From Pseudoalteromonas luteoviolacea DSM 6061 (lineage in GTDB: Bacteria; Pseudomonadota; Gammaproteobacteria; Enterobacterales; Alteromonadaceae): a DNA stretch of 64,000 nt. The stretch covers positions 124,001 through 188,000 of the forward strand of contig NZ_AUYB01000102.1 of the NCBI RefSeq assembly GCF_001625655.1, given 5' to 3'. The translations under genes and the position numbers were made by a program. The notes below the pieces were generated by a model. It did not search any database. It saw only the letters and a program-made list of their open reading frames with translations, and was not told the DNA's origin. This document shows positions 28,937 through 38,928 of this stretch, one piece after another (position 1 is the first letter of the stretch; every line of letters begins with the position of its first letter).

Positions 28937-29295
28937 AATGACGATTTACAATTAATTAAATTTAGTCATTTTCTTCCACGCTATTTTACCATCCTAGTTA
29001 TAAAAAATAATATTGATATACTACAGTGGCATATAAGAACAGTAACGTTTGTTTACGCCAAAAGTAGCATGCAACCTTTCCCATTGATACAAAATCCAGT
29101 AAATACAGCGTAGTATTTTTGAACAAATACGATTAAATCTCAATTTGGGGTTAAAATTTAACCTTAATTTAATTGTAATATTAATTTAAACCATACTTTT
29201 TGCGTGTATCCATACCGGGCCCATTTGTTTAAAATATGTAACCCTATTTATTGACATAATAGCAATATTGAATTTCAAATAAGGTAAAAAGAAGT
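28937..29295. other. Intergenic region before the chemotaxis receptor gene
   Basis: No gene was seen. It holds the 15-base palindrome GGTTAAA-A-TTTAACC (29149-29163) and a TTGACA (29251-29256) that could be a -35, but no good -10 follows at 17 bases. No sigma-28 flagellar promoter was recognised. Confidence 0.4.
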
Positions 29296-31290
29296 ATGCT
29301 GATCAAAACCCGATTACTCATTTCATTTATGCTTATTGGCCTCGTGCCAGCAGGCATACTCGCGATGATTTCACTGTGGACTGCGTCGTCGGCGCTTGAG
29401 GAACAAGCATACAACCAACTCACTTCCATCAAACATATAAAACATAAGCAAATTGATGATTACTTTACCGCCCGAAAAGGCGATTTATCGGTGATCGCTA
29501 AAAAGTGGCAGCTAATGGTGGAGCAAAACCAATCGCACACTAATGGCCAACTGGCACATAACTACCACTCTCTTTTTGAAATGTTTATCACTGAAAAGGG
29601 GTTTTACGACCTATTCGTCATTGAGCGCAACGGCTTGATCAGTTATACCGTAGCCAGAGAGTCCGATTATCAAACAAACTTAATATCAGGACCTTACAGA
29701 GATTCAGGTTTAGCTGAGTTATTTAATAGAGTGGTCACTTCCAATCAGTTTGTAGTGTCAGATTACAGTCCATACGCACCGAGTAACCAAGAGCCTGCTG
29801 CATTTATCGGTATGCCTGTAATCATTGATGGCCAAGTTCACTCGGTCATTGCTTTGCAGCTTTCTATTGATGCTATCAATGCCATTATGCAGCAACGAGA
29901 CGGCATGGGCGAAACAGGTGAATCATATCTTGTCGGTGACGACTTCCGTATGCGCTCAGACTCTTACCTTGATCCAATTAATCACACAGTAATCGCAAGT
30001 TTCGCGGGCAATGTGAGTGCGAATGGCGCTGATACACAAGCAGTGAGAAAAGGTCTTCAGGGTATTTCTGATACAGAAATTATTATTGATTACAACGGAA
30101 ACCCTGTACTGTCGGCTTACCTTCCCTACACTTTTGCGGGTTTAAAATGGGTATTGCTCGCAGAAATCGATAAGGCAGAAGCTTTTGCTCCGGTACATAA
30201 GCTTTATTGGATAATTGCAATTATCTTTGTCCTCACCATTTTAAGTGTTGCGGTAGCGACAGTGCTAATCTCACGCGCCGTGCTTCGTCCACTTGGAGGC
30301 GAGCCAACTGAAATGCGCATGATCAGTGAACGCATTGCATCGGGTGACTTGCGTGAAGATTTTAGCACCGAGCAACATGCAATTGGCGTCTATGGTGCAA
30401 TGAAGCAAATGAACACTTACCTTACCAGTGTCATTGGTACGATTGTAGAAACAACTTCGCAACTTGCTTCAACAGCGACACAAACGAGCGCAGCAAGTGA
30501 ACAAGCAAATGCAAGCTTACAAGAACAACATGCTAATATTGAGCAGGTAGCCGAAGCAATTCAACAGACCTCATACTCAATTGACGAAGTGGCGACCAAC
30601 GCACGTAATGTTGCTGATTTAAGTTTGGATGCTGAGCAAACATCACTATCGGCGAATCAGACTTTACGTCAGACTGTCGAGCAGATGGAGTCGCTAAATA
30701 GCGCCGTTGAGAACTCTGAATCTGCAATTAAAGAAGTGGAGTACAATACTCAGAACATCAGTCGTGTCATTGAAGTTATTCAGGCTGTAACAGAGCAAAC
30801 CAATTTGCTTGCGCTTAACGCCGCTATTGAAGCTGCGCGTGCAGGAGAGCATGGTCGTGGGTTTGCGGTCGTAGCCGATGAAGTTAGGCAACTTGCACAA
30901 AAAACTCAAGCTTCAACTGCCGATATTGAAACCATGATTGCTAACCTACAATCAACGTCTCAAACTGCTGTTTCAGAAATGCATGCATCCGCAGAAGCCA
31001 CCAGAGAAACCATTGCAGCGGCCAACGACAGCGCAGCGTTACTTGAGCAAAGTGTTAGCCAAATCAATCAAATTGCTCAGAGCGCTCAAACAATTGCACA
31101 AGCTGCACAAGAGCAATCAGCTACTACCGAAGAGATTTCTTACAACGTAGAATCTATTAGACAAGCCGCAATTGATAATGCAGCCGGGGCAGATCAGGTG
31201 ACTTCGGCAAGTCTGGAGTTAGACAAGCAATCAAAGACCTTAAAGCAGGTTACAGCAAGCTTTAAACTACCAAATAGTTTTGGTTCTTAA
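29296..31290 (+). CDS. Methyl-accepting chemotaxis protein with Cache-type sensor domain
   Basis: 664 residues. Helix 1 (about 7-29), a periplasmic double-Cache-like domain (about 35-285, with segments [17 protein letters not shown] and [19 protein letters not shown]), helix 2 (about 292-316), HAMP, then a coiled-coil signalling domain with the hairpin tip [16 protein letters not shown]. It passes ligand binding to CheA/CheW. Cache domains usually bind amino acids or carboxylates; the ligand here is unknown. No C-terminal pentapeptide for CheR is visible. Monocistronic. Confidence 0.92.
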   Translation: MLIKTRLLISFMLIGLVPAGILAMISLWTASSALEEQAYNQLTSIKHIKHKQIDDYFTARKGDLSVIAKKWQLMVEQNQSHTNGQLAHNYHSLFEMFITEKGFYDLFVIERNGLISYTVARESDYQTNLISGPYRDSGLAELFNRVVTSNQFVVSDYSPYAPSNQEPAAFIGMPVIIDGQVHSVIALQLSIDAINAIMQQRDGMGETGESYLVGDDFRMRSDSYLDPINHTVIASFAGNVSANGADTQAVRKGLQGISDTEIIIDYNGNPVLSAYLPYTFAGLKWVLLAEIDKAEAFAPVHKLYWIIAIIFVLTILSVAVATVLISRAVLRPLGGEPTEMRMISERIASGDLREDFSTEQHAIGVYGAMKQMNTYLTSVIGTIVETTSQLASTATQTSAASEQANASLQEQHANIEQVAEAIQQTSYSIDEVATNARNVADLSLDAEQTSLSANQTLRQTVEQMESLNSAVENSESAIKEVEYNTQNISRVIEVIQAVTEQTNLLALNAAIEAARAGEHGRGFAVVADEVRQLAQKTQASTADIETMIANLQSTSQTAVSEMHASAEATRETIAAANDSAALLEQSVSQINQIAQSAQTIAQAAQEQSATTEEISYNVESIRQAAIDNAAGADQVTSASLELDKQSKTLKQVTASFKLPNSFGS

Positions 31291-31309
31291 TGTAAGTCAG
31301 AGCAAGCGC

Positions 31310-32518
31310 TTAGTTGCGCTTGCTCAAACCTACTGTAAATAAACTCGCCATAACTAACATCGCACTAGAAACCAATAAACACGACTCTAAGCCATAAAGC
31401 TGGAACACCAAACCAGACAATACCGTACCAATCAACCGCCCCATCGCATTGGCCATATAGTAAAAGCCAACATCCATTGACACCCCGTCACTGTCTGCAA
31501 TTTTCACGATCAAAAAGCTATGGAGTGAAGAATTTATGGCAAATACCGCCCCAAATATTAATAACCCACCGATGATAACCAATTTTAGTTGCCACTCTAG
31601 CCACAACCCCAGTGCTAATAACGCAGGGATGAAAGATAATATCGTGACCCAAAATAAAGCCTGTTTAAAGCGGTTCTCAGTGCCTTTAGTAATTTTAGGC
31701 GCATTTGCTTGCACAATACCATAAGCGATCACCCAGCTGGCCATAAAGCCTCCGACCCACCAATGGTCCCATCCAAACGTTGATGCCAAAAAGACCGGTA
31801 AAGCAATAACAAACCACACGTCACGAGATGCAAACAAGCACATCCTCGCCGCAGCCAGCAAATTTAACTGTTTACTTTTGGACAAAAGTTCACTGAATTT
31901 GGGTTTGTTCTTTTTCTTTCCTAAATCTTGCGTCAGCAATAATAAGCTCATCAACCAAGTAATCGTGAGCATTGCGGCCATAAACCATAGTGCACCTTGG
32001 AATCCAAGTAAGGTAAGTAACATGCCACCAAGAAAGAAGCCAACGCCCTTGAGTGCATTTTTAGATCCTGTAAGGATAGCGACCCACTTATACAGCGTGC
32101 TGTCTTGATCTTTGGGGACCAATAATTTTATAGCACTTTTGGCGCTCATTTTATTGAGATCTTTTGCTATTCCCGACAATGCCTGTGCGACCATCACATA
32201 TGCAATAGATAACAACTGCTCATCAAGTGCAAGCATCGACACCGCAACAATCTGCAAAAACAATCCAATGTTCATTGTTTTATTAAGGCCTAAACGGGCA
32301 CCTAGCCAACCACCCAGCAGGTTTGTTACTACGCCAAAGAACTCATAAAACAAAAACAAAGAAGCTATTGCCAGAGGGCTATAGCCAAGCTGGTGGAAAT
32401 ACAGTACCACCAGCATGCGCAATGCACCGTCAGTCAAAGTAAACGACCAGTAATTGCCCGTAATTATTAAATACTGTTTGATTTCAGGCGACAACCTTGA
32501 ACTGAGAGACGGCGTCAT
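31310..32518 (-). CDS. arsJ: Organoarsenical efflux MFS transporter ArsJ
   Basis: 402 residues, about 12 membrane helices. Recognised by the conserved ArsJ stretches NYWSFTLTDGALRMLVVLYF, FFGVVTNLLGGWLGARLGLN and SGIAKDLNKMSAKSAIKLLV. Known role: export of 1-arseno-3-phosphoglycerate made by the partner GAPDH, giving arsenate resistance. I start at ATG 32518, preceded by GGGGATG and 4 bases after the GAPDH stop; an in-frame TTG at 32545 would overlap GAPDH. Inner-membrane protein, operon with 32523. Confidence 0.92.
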   Translation of the reverse strand: MTPSLSSRLSPEIKQYLIITGNYWSFTLTDGALRMLVVLYFHQLGYSPLAIASLFLFYEFFGVVTNLLGGWLGARLGLNKTMNIGLFLQIVAVSMLALDEQLLSIAYVMVAQALSGIAKDLNKMSAKSAIKLLVPKDQDSTLYKWVAILTGSKNALKGVGFFLGGMLLTLLGFQGALWFMAAMLTITWLMSLLLLTQDLGKKKNKPKFSELLSKSKQLNLLAAARMCLFASRDVWFVIALPVFLASTFGWDHWWVGGFMASWVIAYGIVQANAPKITKGTENRFKQALFWVTILSFIPALLALGLWLEWQLKLVIIGGLLIFGAVFAINSSLHSFLIVKIADSDGVSMDVGFYYMANAMGRLIGTVLSGLVFQLYGLESCLLVSSAMLVMASLFTVGLSKRN

Positions 32519-32522
32519 CTGA

Positions 32523-33533
32523 TCATCCCCAACGCTTAGCGACAACGAGGCGCACTAGGTCAGCAGTGCGGTTTGCATAACCCCATTCATTGTCGTACCA
32601 CACATACAACTTTACTTGAGTTCCATTAACCACCATAGTCGACAGCGCATCTACTATTGCACTTCGAGGATCGGTTTTATAATCAATAGATACCAGTGGG
32701 CGGGTTTCGTAACCTAAAATACCTGCTAACTCATTTTTAGCAGCTTGTTCCATCCAACCATTGATTTCCTCTGTAGATGTTTCTCTATTGACTTCAAATA
32801 CGCAGTCTGTGATAGAAGCATTTGTCAGAGGCACACGCACAGCATGGCCATTTAGCTTGCCTTTTAACTCTGGGAATATATGTGTAATTGCAGTTGCAGA
32901 CCCCGTTGTCGTAGGGATCAAGCTGGTACCACATGAACGCGCACGGCGCAAATCTTTGTGGGGTGCATCAATGATTGTTTGAGTATTGGTAATGTCATGG
33001 ATTGTGGTCATAGAACCATGTTTAATGCCAATATTGTCTTGCAATACTTTTACAACAGGGGCAAGGCAATTAGTTGTGCACGACGCAGCGGTCACGATTT
33101 CATGTTGTTGTACGTCATAATCATGATGATTTACGCCCATCACAACATTCAACACCCCTTCTTCTTTTACAGGTGCAGTTACAACCACTTGTTTAACCCC
33201 TTGAGCAAAAAAGTCAGCTAATTTTTGCTTACTCTTCAATTTGCCAGAAGCTTCAATAACCAAATCGCACATTGACCAATCGTTTTCTGCCACACTTACT
33301 TGCTGTGTTACTTCAATACGTTGGCCATTGATCACCATATTTTCGCCTTCAGCCAAGGCTTCGTGCGCCCATTTTCCATGAACAGAGTCAAAATTCATTA
33401 AATGTGCAAGCGTAACAGCATCGCCAGCTGGGTCATTTATTTTGACGATTTCCACTTCGCTTGAATCCCATAGAGCGCGCATCGTTAAGCGCCCCATTCT
33501 GCCAAAGCCGTTAATACCTACTTTAATTTTCAT
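32523..33533 (-). CDS. ArsJ-associated glyceraldehyde-3-phosphate dehydrogenase
   Basis: 336 residues. Type I GAPDH with the NAD fold ([18 protein letters not shown]), active Cys152 in [12 protein letters not shown] and His179 in IHDITNTQ. The ars-type GAPDH couples arsenate to glyceraldehyde-3-phosphate, giving 1-arseno-3-phosphoglycerate for ArsJ. ATG at 33533 was chosen; the in-frame TTG at 33563 would put ten unrelated residues before the canonical [10 protein letters not shown]. The tight link with arsJ indicates the arsenate-resistance isozyme, not the glycolytic one. Confidence 0.92.
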   Translation of the reverse strand: MKIKVGINGFGRMGRLTMRALWDSSEVEIVKINDPAGDAVTLAHLMNFDSVHGKWAHEALAEGENMVINGQRIEVTQQVSVAENDWSMCDLVIEASGKLKSKQKLADFFAQGVKQVVVTAPVKEEGVLNVVMGVNHHDYDVQQHEIVTAASCTTNCLAPVVKVLQDNIGIKHGSMTTIHDITNTQTIIDAPHKDLRRARSCGTSLIPTTTGSATAITHIFPELKGKLNGHAVRVPLTNASITDCVFEVNRETSTEEINGWMEQAAKNELAGILGYETRPLVSIDYKTDPRSAIVDALSTMVVNGTQVKLYVWYDNEWGYANRTADLVRLVVAKRWG

Positions 33534-33647
33534 CTTATGGATACTCCAATTGATATTTAGCAATGCTGCAAAGTCTCAAATTTAGACAAATATAATTCGC
33601 TTTGCAGCCATTATTCTGCTTTTGAACGTGCCATCTTGACCTCACTC

Positions 33648-33688
33648 AATATATGGAAAATCATATATTCGTTTTTACATATATACAA
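33648..33688 (-). promoter_or_regulatory. Arsenate operon promoter with ArsR/SmtB-like operator
   Basis: On the minus strand, -35 TTGTAT (plus 33683-33688) and -10 TATGAT (plus 33660-33665) are 17 bases apart. A perfect 8+6+8 palindrome, AATATATG (33648-33655) and CATATATT (33662-33669), overlaps the -10. ATATG-N6-CATAT is the usual look of an ArsR/SmtB operator. The regulator gene is not in the window. Confidence 0.6.
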
Positions 33689-33804
33689 CCCTTTAAAAGT
33701 GAACCTTTTGTATTATTTTAGTTAAATTTATTTGAAATTTATTCTTAGTTTACTAACATAAAAATGAAAGCAATGAGTAAATGAAATCTTTAAAGGAGCT
33801 AACT

Positions 33805-33963
33805 ATGAAGCTTAAAGTCAACAAAAGACCACTAAAGAAACTCAATTTCGACAAACTACCGTTAGATAAAAAGCTCACTCCATTAGTGGGTGGTGCGGGG
33901 CTCAGTAACGGGCCGACGCAAGAATGCGAATCTTATTACCATTGTGATTCAGAAACTCCTTAA
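33805..33963 (+). CDS. Short double-glycine leader peptide (candidate bacteriocin/RiPP precursor)
   Basis: 52 residues from ATG 33805, which has AAGGAG 6 bases upstream; an in-frame ATG at 33781 lacks a ribosome site. The Lys-rich leader ends in LTPLVGG (Gly29-Gly30), with hydrophobic residues at -4 and -7 before the cut, as in leaders cut by C39 peptidase transporters. The core, AGLSNGPTQECESYYHC..., has two Cys. The peptide at 54155 has a similar Lys-rich leader and the same GGAGL junction. No modification, transport or immunity gene is adjacent. Precursor role is inferred. Confidence 0.6.
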   Translation: MKLKVNKRPLKKLNFDKLPLDKKLTPLVGGAGLSNGPTQECESYYHCDSETP

Positions 33964-33980
33964 CCAACTTAAGTAATCGC

Positions 33981-34010
33981 AAGCGTCATGTACTATCCCC
34001 TGCATGACGT
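33981..34010 (+). terminator. Hairpin after the 33805 peptide gene
   Basis: CGTCATG (33984-33990) pairs with CATGACG (34003-34009) and extends outward with one mismatch; only TTT follows. It is a weak terminator or a hairpin between the peptide gene and rsmF. Confidence 0.45.
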
Positions 34011-34094
34011 TTGCCAAAATGACCCTGTCCTAGCCCAATCCATACTTAATAATGTTAAACTAGGCCCAATCCCAATTGTGTCGAGTAATTTAGA

Positions 34095-35546
34095 TTGGAC
34101 AAAAATACATATATCCCAGAAAACTTTATTGATGACGTACAGAGTTACATCCCACCTCACCTAGCTCTAGAAGATTTTATCAGTAGTTGTCAAAAACCAC
34201 TGAGGCTATCAATACGTGTTAACACACTAAAAATGTCAGTTGCCGAATTCGAACTCGAAGCACAAAAAATTGGTTGGCAAATATCTCCAATCCCTTGGTG
34301 CCCAGAAGGTTTTTGGCTTACTCGAAGTGAAGAAGAAGAAGCTGCACTGCCTATTGGCAATACTGCGCTGCACCTCAGCGGTTGTATTTACGTGCAGGAA
34401 GCCAGCTCAATGTTGCCACCTTTAGCCCTTCGTGAAGAAATCCAAACAATAGAAGGAAGTGAGTTTGCAATACTTGATGTAGCAGCTGCACCAGGCTCTA
34501 AAACATCTCAACTATGCGCTTTAATGGATAATCGCGGGTTACTTGTGGCCAATGAGTTCTCTTCTTCCAGATTAAAAGTACTTGCTGCCAATATGAAGCG
34601 AATGGGTGTATCTAACTGCGCATTATCACATTTCGACGGAAAAATTTTCGGCGACTATATGTTCGAATGCTTTGACCACATTTTATTGGACGCGCCTTGC
34701 TCAGGGGAAGGTACGGTTAGAAAAGATCCGAATGCCCTCAAAAATTGGTCTATCGAGTCAAATGTTGAAATTGCCGAAGTGCAAAAATCATTAATCAAAA
34801 GCGCGTTTTTAGCATTAAAACCAGGCGGTACGCTTGTGTACTCAACTTGTACGCTGACTCCACTTGAAAACCAAAATGTGTGCAAGTATCTACTCGAAGA
34901 GTTTGGTGATTCTGTTGAAACAATTTCTCTGGAGAACCTATTTGAAAATGCCGCACACGCTACTACCGAGCAAGGCTACTTACATGTATGGCCTCAGATC
35001 TTCGATAGTGAAGGATTTTTTATTGCTAAGTTCAAAAAGAATGCTTCTGTTACCCACGAGAACCAACAAGTTAAAAAAGGTGCTTTTCCCTTTGAAGCTT
35101 TTTCACCCAAAGCGCAGCAAACATTTAATTCATACCTTAAAAAGCATTTTAAAATAACCGAGCTGCCGGGCGACCTAATGCAAAGAGACAAAGAGCTTTG
35201 GTTATTCCCAGAACACCTTGAAGTTCTCAAAGACAAAATAAAGTATTCAAGACTGGGTATTAAAGTTGGCACTATTCACAAAAATGGAGTTAGGCTAGAG
35301 CATGAATTGGCCACCGCGTTTGGATATTTAGCCAAGCAAAATATCCATGCACTTACGTACACACAGGCTGTGGATTATTTCCAGGGCAAAGACGTTCGTT
35401 TAGACAAACCAACATCTGAAAGCGGTGAAGTGATATTAACGCTATGTGGGGCGCCTGTAGGACTTGGCAAATGGCAAAAAGGAAAAATAAAAAACAACCT
35501 ACCACGAGACTTGATAGCCCAAGGACAGTTGATAACTTGGGTATAA
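34095..35546 (+). CDS. rsmF: 16S rRNA (cytosine(1407)-C(5))-methyltransferase RsmF
   Basis: 483 residues, matching E. coli RsmF (YebU) along its length. SAM-binding [13 protein letters not shown] near 128; the two cysteines of m5C methyltransferases are Cys202 ([15 protein letters not shown]) and Cys252 ([10 protein letters not shown]). The C-terminal third is the PUA-like extension found in RsmF. The start is TTG, with GAG 9 bases upstream; no better ATG is in frame near the conserved N-terminus, so an unusual start is likely. Confidence 0.92.
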   Translation: MDKNTYIPENFIDDVQSYIPPHLALEDFISSCQKPLRLSIRVNTLKMSVAEFELEAQKIGWQISPIPWCPEGFWLTRSEEEEAALPIGNTALHLSGCIYVQEASSMLPPLALREEIQTIEGSEFAILDVAAAPGSKTSQLCALMDNRGLLVANEFSSSRLKVLAANMKRMGVSNCALSHFDGKIFGDYMFECFDHILLDAPCSGEGTVRKDPNALKNWSIESNVEIAEVQKSLIKSAFLALKPGGTLVYSTCTLTPLENQNVCKYLLEEFGDSVETISLENLFENAAHATTEQGYLHVWPQIFDSEGFFIAKFKKNASVTHENQQVKKGAFPFEAFSPKAQQTFNSYLKKHFKITELPGDLMQRDKELWLFPEHLEVLKDKIKYSRLGIKVGTIHKNGVRLEHELATAFGYLAKQNIHALTYTQAVDYFQGKDVRLDKPTSESGEVILTLCGAPVGLGKWQKGKIKNNLPRDLIAQGQLITWV

Positions 35547-35636
35547 CCTGAATAGAACTTTTTGACAACTTTAAGATTATTAATTCATATGAATTTAACC
35601 CAATGATTTATAAGAATTTTAAAAATGTCAGATTGT

Positions 35637-35779
35637 TTGTAACTTTTTAGCTGTGTTAACTACACTTAATAGACTTTCTACTTCTCCCTTATATGTAATA
35701 GAAGGTGTTAAAGTTAGCGCACGGCTCCATATGAGCCTTCCCCTACGCCCAGATTCACACATTACTGGGCGTTTTTTTT
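35637..35779 (+). ncRNA. Candidate small RNA or long rsmF 3' region ending in a strong terminator
   Basis: A promoter-like TTGTAA (35637-35642), 18-base spacer and TACACT (35661-35666) precede about 110 bases with no open frame but with ordered inverted repeats: CTTCT/AGAAG, GGCTC-CATAT-GAGCC and CGCCCAG (35746-35752)/CTGGGCG (35765-35771), then eight T. The terminal hairpin plus U tail is typical of Hfq-type sRNAs. It may instead be only the rsmF terminator; no known sRNA family was recognised. Confidence 0.4.
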
Positions 35780-35926
35780 GCTCTAAAATTATTCGCCCCA
35801 CTCTCCTGCCATGTTCATAAAACTGTCATTTACTCTCTCTCATTCACATGGCACTACCTAAAATAGTTGCTTTTTTATATCCAAAAAATACAATGCATAT
35901 ATATTTTGCTACAAAACATATAATTT

Positions 35927-36133
35927 ATGGGTATCGTAAAAATTTCTGAAGAATTACATGAAGAGGTAAGGCTAGCCAGCCAGGTAATGTCACGTTCGAT
36001 CAATTCACAGGCAGAGTTTTGGCTCAAAATAGGTCGTTTAGCAGAGCAAAATCAAGATAAGTCTTTTGCTGAGCTTATCCAAATTGAACTAGAACAAGTA
36101 AGAAAGAAACAACATGAAGCCAGTCATAATTAA
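35927..36133 (+). CDS. ParD-like antitoxin-family protein
   Basis: 68 residues. MGIVKISEELHEEVRLAS is a ribbon-helix-helix-like N-terminus, followed by VMSRSINSQAEFWLKIGRLA as in the ParD-like family. Its last 20 bases overlap the next gene, a methionine aminopeptidase, not a ParE toxin. Pairing of a ParD-like gene with a type I aminopeptidase has been seen in other proteobacteria as I recall. It may be a DNA-binding autoregulator of the pair. The ribosome site is weak. Confidence 0.7.
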   Translation: MGIVKISEELHEEVRLASQVMSRSINSQAEFWLKIGRLAEQNQDKSFAELIQIELEQVRKKQHEASHN

Positions 36134-36884
36134 AAGTACTGAACAAATCACACAGATGAGGCAATCTGGTAAATTATTGGCAAACGTTTTCAAAGCGCTT
36201 GATGAACATATCCAAGTAGGCATGACAACCATGGAACTCAACGACTTCGTTGAATCATACATTACGCAACAACTCGGCGCGATTGCCTCCACCAAAGGGC
36301 AATATGGCTATCCGTATGCGGTCAATGTGTCTGTTAATGATGTCGTTTGCCATGGCATGCCAAAAGCCAGCCAAAAAATAAAGTCCAGTGATATATTGAA
36401 TGTAGATGTCACCCTTAAATATGACGGCTTTTTAGCTGATTCGAGCAAAATGTACGTGATGCCAGAAGCACCAGCACTTGCGAGAAAAATCTCTAACGAA
36501 ACATACAAAGCAATGTGGGAAGGGATCAAACTGGTTAAACCTGGTGTAAAGCTCGGTGATATAGGTCATGCGATTCAAAGTTACGCTGAGCGTCAAGGTT
36601 ACAGTGTTGTTAGAGAGTTCTGTGGCCATGGTATTGGTGCACAAATGCACGAAGGCCCTGACGTACTCCACTTTGGTAAAAAAGATACTGGGCTCACTTT
36701 AAAACCGGGTATGACATTTACTATTGAGCCGATGATAAACCAAGGGACCCATAAGGTTAAAACGCTAAAAGACGGATGGACTGTTGTAACCAAGGATAAA
36801 AAGCTTTCCGCGCAATGGGAGCATACTATTTTAGTTACTGAGAGTGGATATGAAGTACTGACACTTCGAGATGAAGAACACTAA
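36114..36884 (+). CDS. map: Type I methionyl aminopeptidase
   Basis: 256 residues. Removes N-terminal Met from nascent proteins. All metal and catalytic residues are present: His80 (VVCHGMP), Asp98 and Asp109 (NVDVT; FLADSSKMY), His172 (FCGHGIGAQMHEGP), Glu205 (TIEPM) and Glu236 (WEHTILV). It overlaps the ParD-like gene by 20 bases. It is probably a second, accessory copy, because the housekeeping map is normally next to rpsB; that copy is outside the window. Confidence 0.92.
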   Translation: MKPVIIKSTEQITQMRQSGKLLANVFKALDEHIQVGMTTMELNDFVESYITQQLGAIASTKGQYGYPYAVNVSVNDVVCHGMPKASQKIKSSDILNVDVTLKYDGFLADSSKMYVMPEAPALARKISNETYKAMWEGIKLVKPGVKLGDIGHAIQSYAERQGYSVVREFCGHGIGAQMHEGPDVLHFGKKDTGLTLKPGMTFTIEPMINQGTHKVKTLKDGWTVVTKDKKLSAQWEHTILVTESGYEVLTLRDEEH

Positions 36885-37286
36885 AAAAATCAAGTTGTTG
36901 CTTGTTACACCCAAAAAAGAAAACAGTTCAAATCTTATCATGAATACCAAATAAGTTTCATGTAGTAAATCACACTGGCCCCGCAGGGCCAATGTGAAAT
37001 AGAATCAGGTTGTCACTTATTAGCGAGCGCAATTTCTGAGCTCTGGTATTCCTTGTATGTAATTGATTGTAGTTTTGGCGTCATAGCCGACTTAGCCAAC
37101 AGCGATTGGCAAACCAATCACCACCGCATAAAGCCTCAGCACGACCCATATAGATGTCTCAGCCACATTTAGACTAAAGATCAACGCCTTTCAATGTCAT
37201 AAATCTATGATTCTTTGAGTTTAAGCTAGCGCAAGTTTTAAGCAGCTATCTAGCTGCGCAATATAGATAATAAGAAGGAGTATGGA
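36885..37286. other. Intergenic region with a GC-rich hairpin
   Basis: No gene was seen. CACA-C-TGGCCC and GGGCCA-A-TGTG (36972-36997) form a strong hairpin around CGCA, without a T run. It may end or protect the map mRNA. The 37287 gene has a good AAGGAG site; its promoter was not resolved. Confidence 0.4.
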
Positions 37287-38882
37287 ATGAAACATATTGG
37301 GCTCAGTTTAATCTCAATTGCACTGATTGCTAGCTTAACAGGGTGTAATGGTGATGATGGCGCACAAGGCATAGCAGGAAGTAACGGTACAGATGGTTCG
37401 ACGGGTAAAGATGGCAACGCCGGTTTGTCTAGCCTAGTGGAGCAATCTGCATTGCCTATGGGCGATAGTAAGTGCTTTTTTGGAGGCATCGCTATTACGT
37501 CAGGATTAGATACAAACAGTGACGGTAACTTGAGCAGTTCAGAGACCACACAATCAAATGTAGTTTGCCAACTGACACCCATAACGGCGAATGGCGTCAG
37601 TTTACCTTACACTGCACTCAGAAATGATTTACAAAATGGGTCGATTGAAGGCAGCACGTTTGAAATTCGAAATGGCGGATTTGGCTCAGATATGGTCGCT
37701 CACCCTAGCAACAAACTACAATTTTACGCCCTCACAGACCGTGGCCCAAATGCAACCTTCACAGGCGATCATGGCAAAGGTAAAAAGTTCCCAACACCAA
37801 ATTACACTCCGCGTATCGGACTTTTCGAACTGCAAAAAAATGGCAGTATAAGAAAAGTAAAAACCATACTACTAAAACGCCCAGACGGCACCCCAATTTC
37901 AGGGTTACCCAATACGTCAAGCTTGGGAGGAACAGGTGAAACTCCCTACACAGTGGACGGCCAACCAGTACTTGTTGACCAAACAAAAGCCTACCATGAA
38001 CTAGATAACCCCATAAAGTTAGATGACTATGGCTTAGATGGTGAAGGCCTCGTTGCGCTTTCTGATGGCACCTTTTGGGTAAGTGATGAATATGGACCAC
38101 ATATCGTTCACTTTGACGCGGACGGCAATGAGCTCGCCCGCATCAATGCATTTACTCATGATGAACGCGTGACACTACATTTACCTCAAGAGTTTTCTAA
38201 CCGCAGAGCAAACCGCGGTATGGAAGGTCTGGCCGTCACACCCGATGAGAAAACGCTAGTTGGTGTGATGCAATCAACCATGTACAACCCTGATAAAACG
38301 GTTAAATCATTGAACGTTACTCGTATTGTGGCAATTAACTTAGAAACTCAACAAGTTAGCCAATACTTGTATTCACAAGAAAAAGAGCAAAATTCAAATT
38401 CAGGAATTGTGGCACTGTCTAATACAGAGTTCCTTGTGATTGAACGAGATGGGGCCTTTTATCAACAGACCCCTGAAGCAATGAAGCGAATCTACAAAAT
38501 TGATTTGTCCAATGCGACCGATCTTGAACAAGTTACCGAAAATGAAGTGCTTACACAACACCCTGAACTTGGCCTGTTAATCTCGGGCAACACCATAGAA
38601 CAAACAGTCCAGCAAGCTGGCTGGAACGGACTTACCACACATGGTATTCAACCTGTAAGCAAAACACTGGTATTGGACCTTGTACAGGAAATTTCCTACC
38701 CCCACGATAAATTAGAGGGTATGTGGTTAATTGACTCAAGTCGATTGGCTGTTATCAATGATGATGACTTTGCAACCTGGTCTACCGATGGAGTGCTTGA
38801 GCAAAAATACCTAGATTTGGGGCGCACACAAGTTGATGAAAACAAGCTCTATCTATTTGAAAATCTGCAGCTTGACCAATAA
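37287..38882 (+). CDS. Esterase-like activity of phytase family lipoprotein
   Basis: 531 residues with a lipoprotein signal (lipobox LTGC, Cys20). Next comes a short collagen-like run of Gly-X-Y triplets (residues 23-46, GAQGIAGSNGTDGSTG), then an acidic linker with DTNSDGNLSSSE. From about residue 100 it is the beta-propeller of the phytase-like esterase family (LTDRGPNATF; LDGEGLVALSDGTFWVSDEYGPH; NRGMEGLAVTPD). It probably cleaves phosphate esters at the cell surface or in the periplasm, but family activities are poorly defined. Single-gene unit with its own terminator. Confidence 0.82.
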   Translation: MKHIGLSLISIALIASLTGCNGDDGAQGIAGSNGTDGSTGKDGNAGLSSLVEQSALPMGDSKCFFGGIAITSGLDTNSDGNLSSSETTQSNVVCQLTPITANGVSLPYTALRNDLQNGSIEGSTFEIRNGGFGSDMVAHPSNKLQFYALTDRGPNATFTGDHGKGKKFPTPNYTPRIGLFELQKNGSIRKVKTILLKRPDGTPISGLPNTSSLGGTGETPYTVDGQPVLVDQTKAYHELDNPIKLDDYGLDGEGLVALSDGTFWVSDEYGPHIVHFDADGNELARINAFTHDERVTLHLPQEFSNRRANRGMEGLAVTPDEKTLVGVMQSTMYNPDKTVKSLNVTRIVAINLETQQVSQYLYSQEKEQNSNSGIVALSNTEFLVIERDGAFYQQTPEAMKRIYKIDLSNATDLEQVTENEVLTQHPELGLLISGNTIEQTVQQAGWNGLTTHGIQPVSKTLVLDLVQEISYPHDKLEGMWLIDSSRLAVINDDDFATWSTDGVLEQKYLDLGRTQVDENKLYLFENLQLDQ

Positions 38883-38887
38883 CTCTG

Positions 38888-38909
38888 AAAGCGGCACAAG
38901 CCGCTTTTT
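38888..38909 (+). terminator. Terminator after the phytase-like gene
   Basis: AAGCGGC (38889-38895), loop ACAA, GCCGCTT (38900-38906) followed by TTT. It lies 6 bases beyond the stop and just before the next gene's ribosome site. Confidence 0.85.
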
Positions 38910-38928
38910 GACAATATTAAGGATAATC

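Noticed and set aside
29149..29163. GGTTAAA-A-TTTAACC palindrome upstream of the chemotaxis receptor
   Set aside because: In very AT-rich DNA such repeats arise by chance; no promoter could be placed around it, so it is only mentioned in the intergenic entry.
35927..36884. ParDE toxin-antitoxin locus
   Set aside because: The downstream gene is an intact methionine aminopeptidase, not a ParE-type toxin, so a classical module is not supported.
38833..38928. N-terminal extension of the secreted protein at 38929
   Set aside because: It would run through the end of the previous gene and its terminator; the signal peptide and ribosome site fit ATG 38929.
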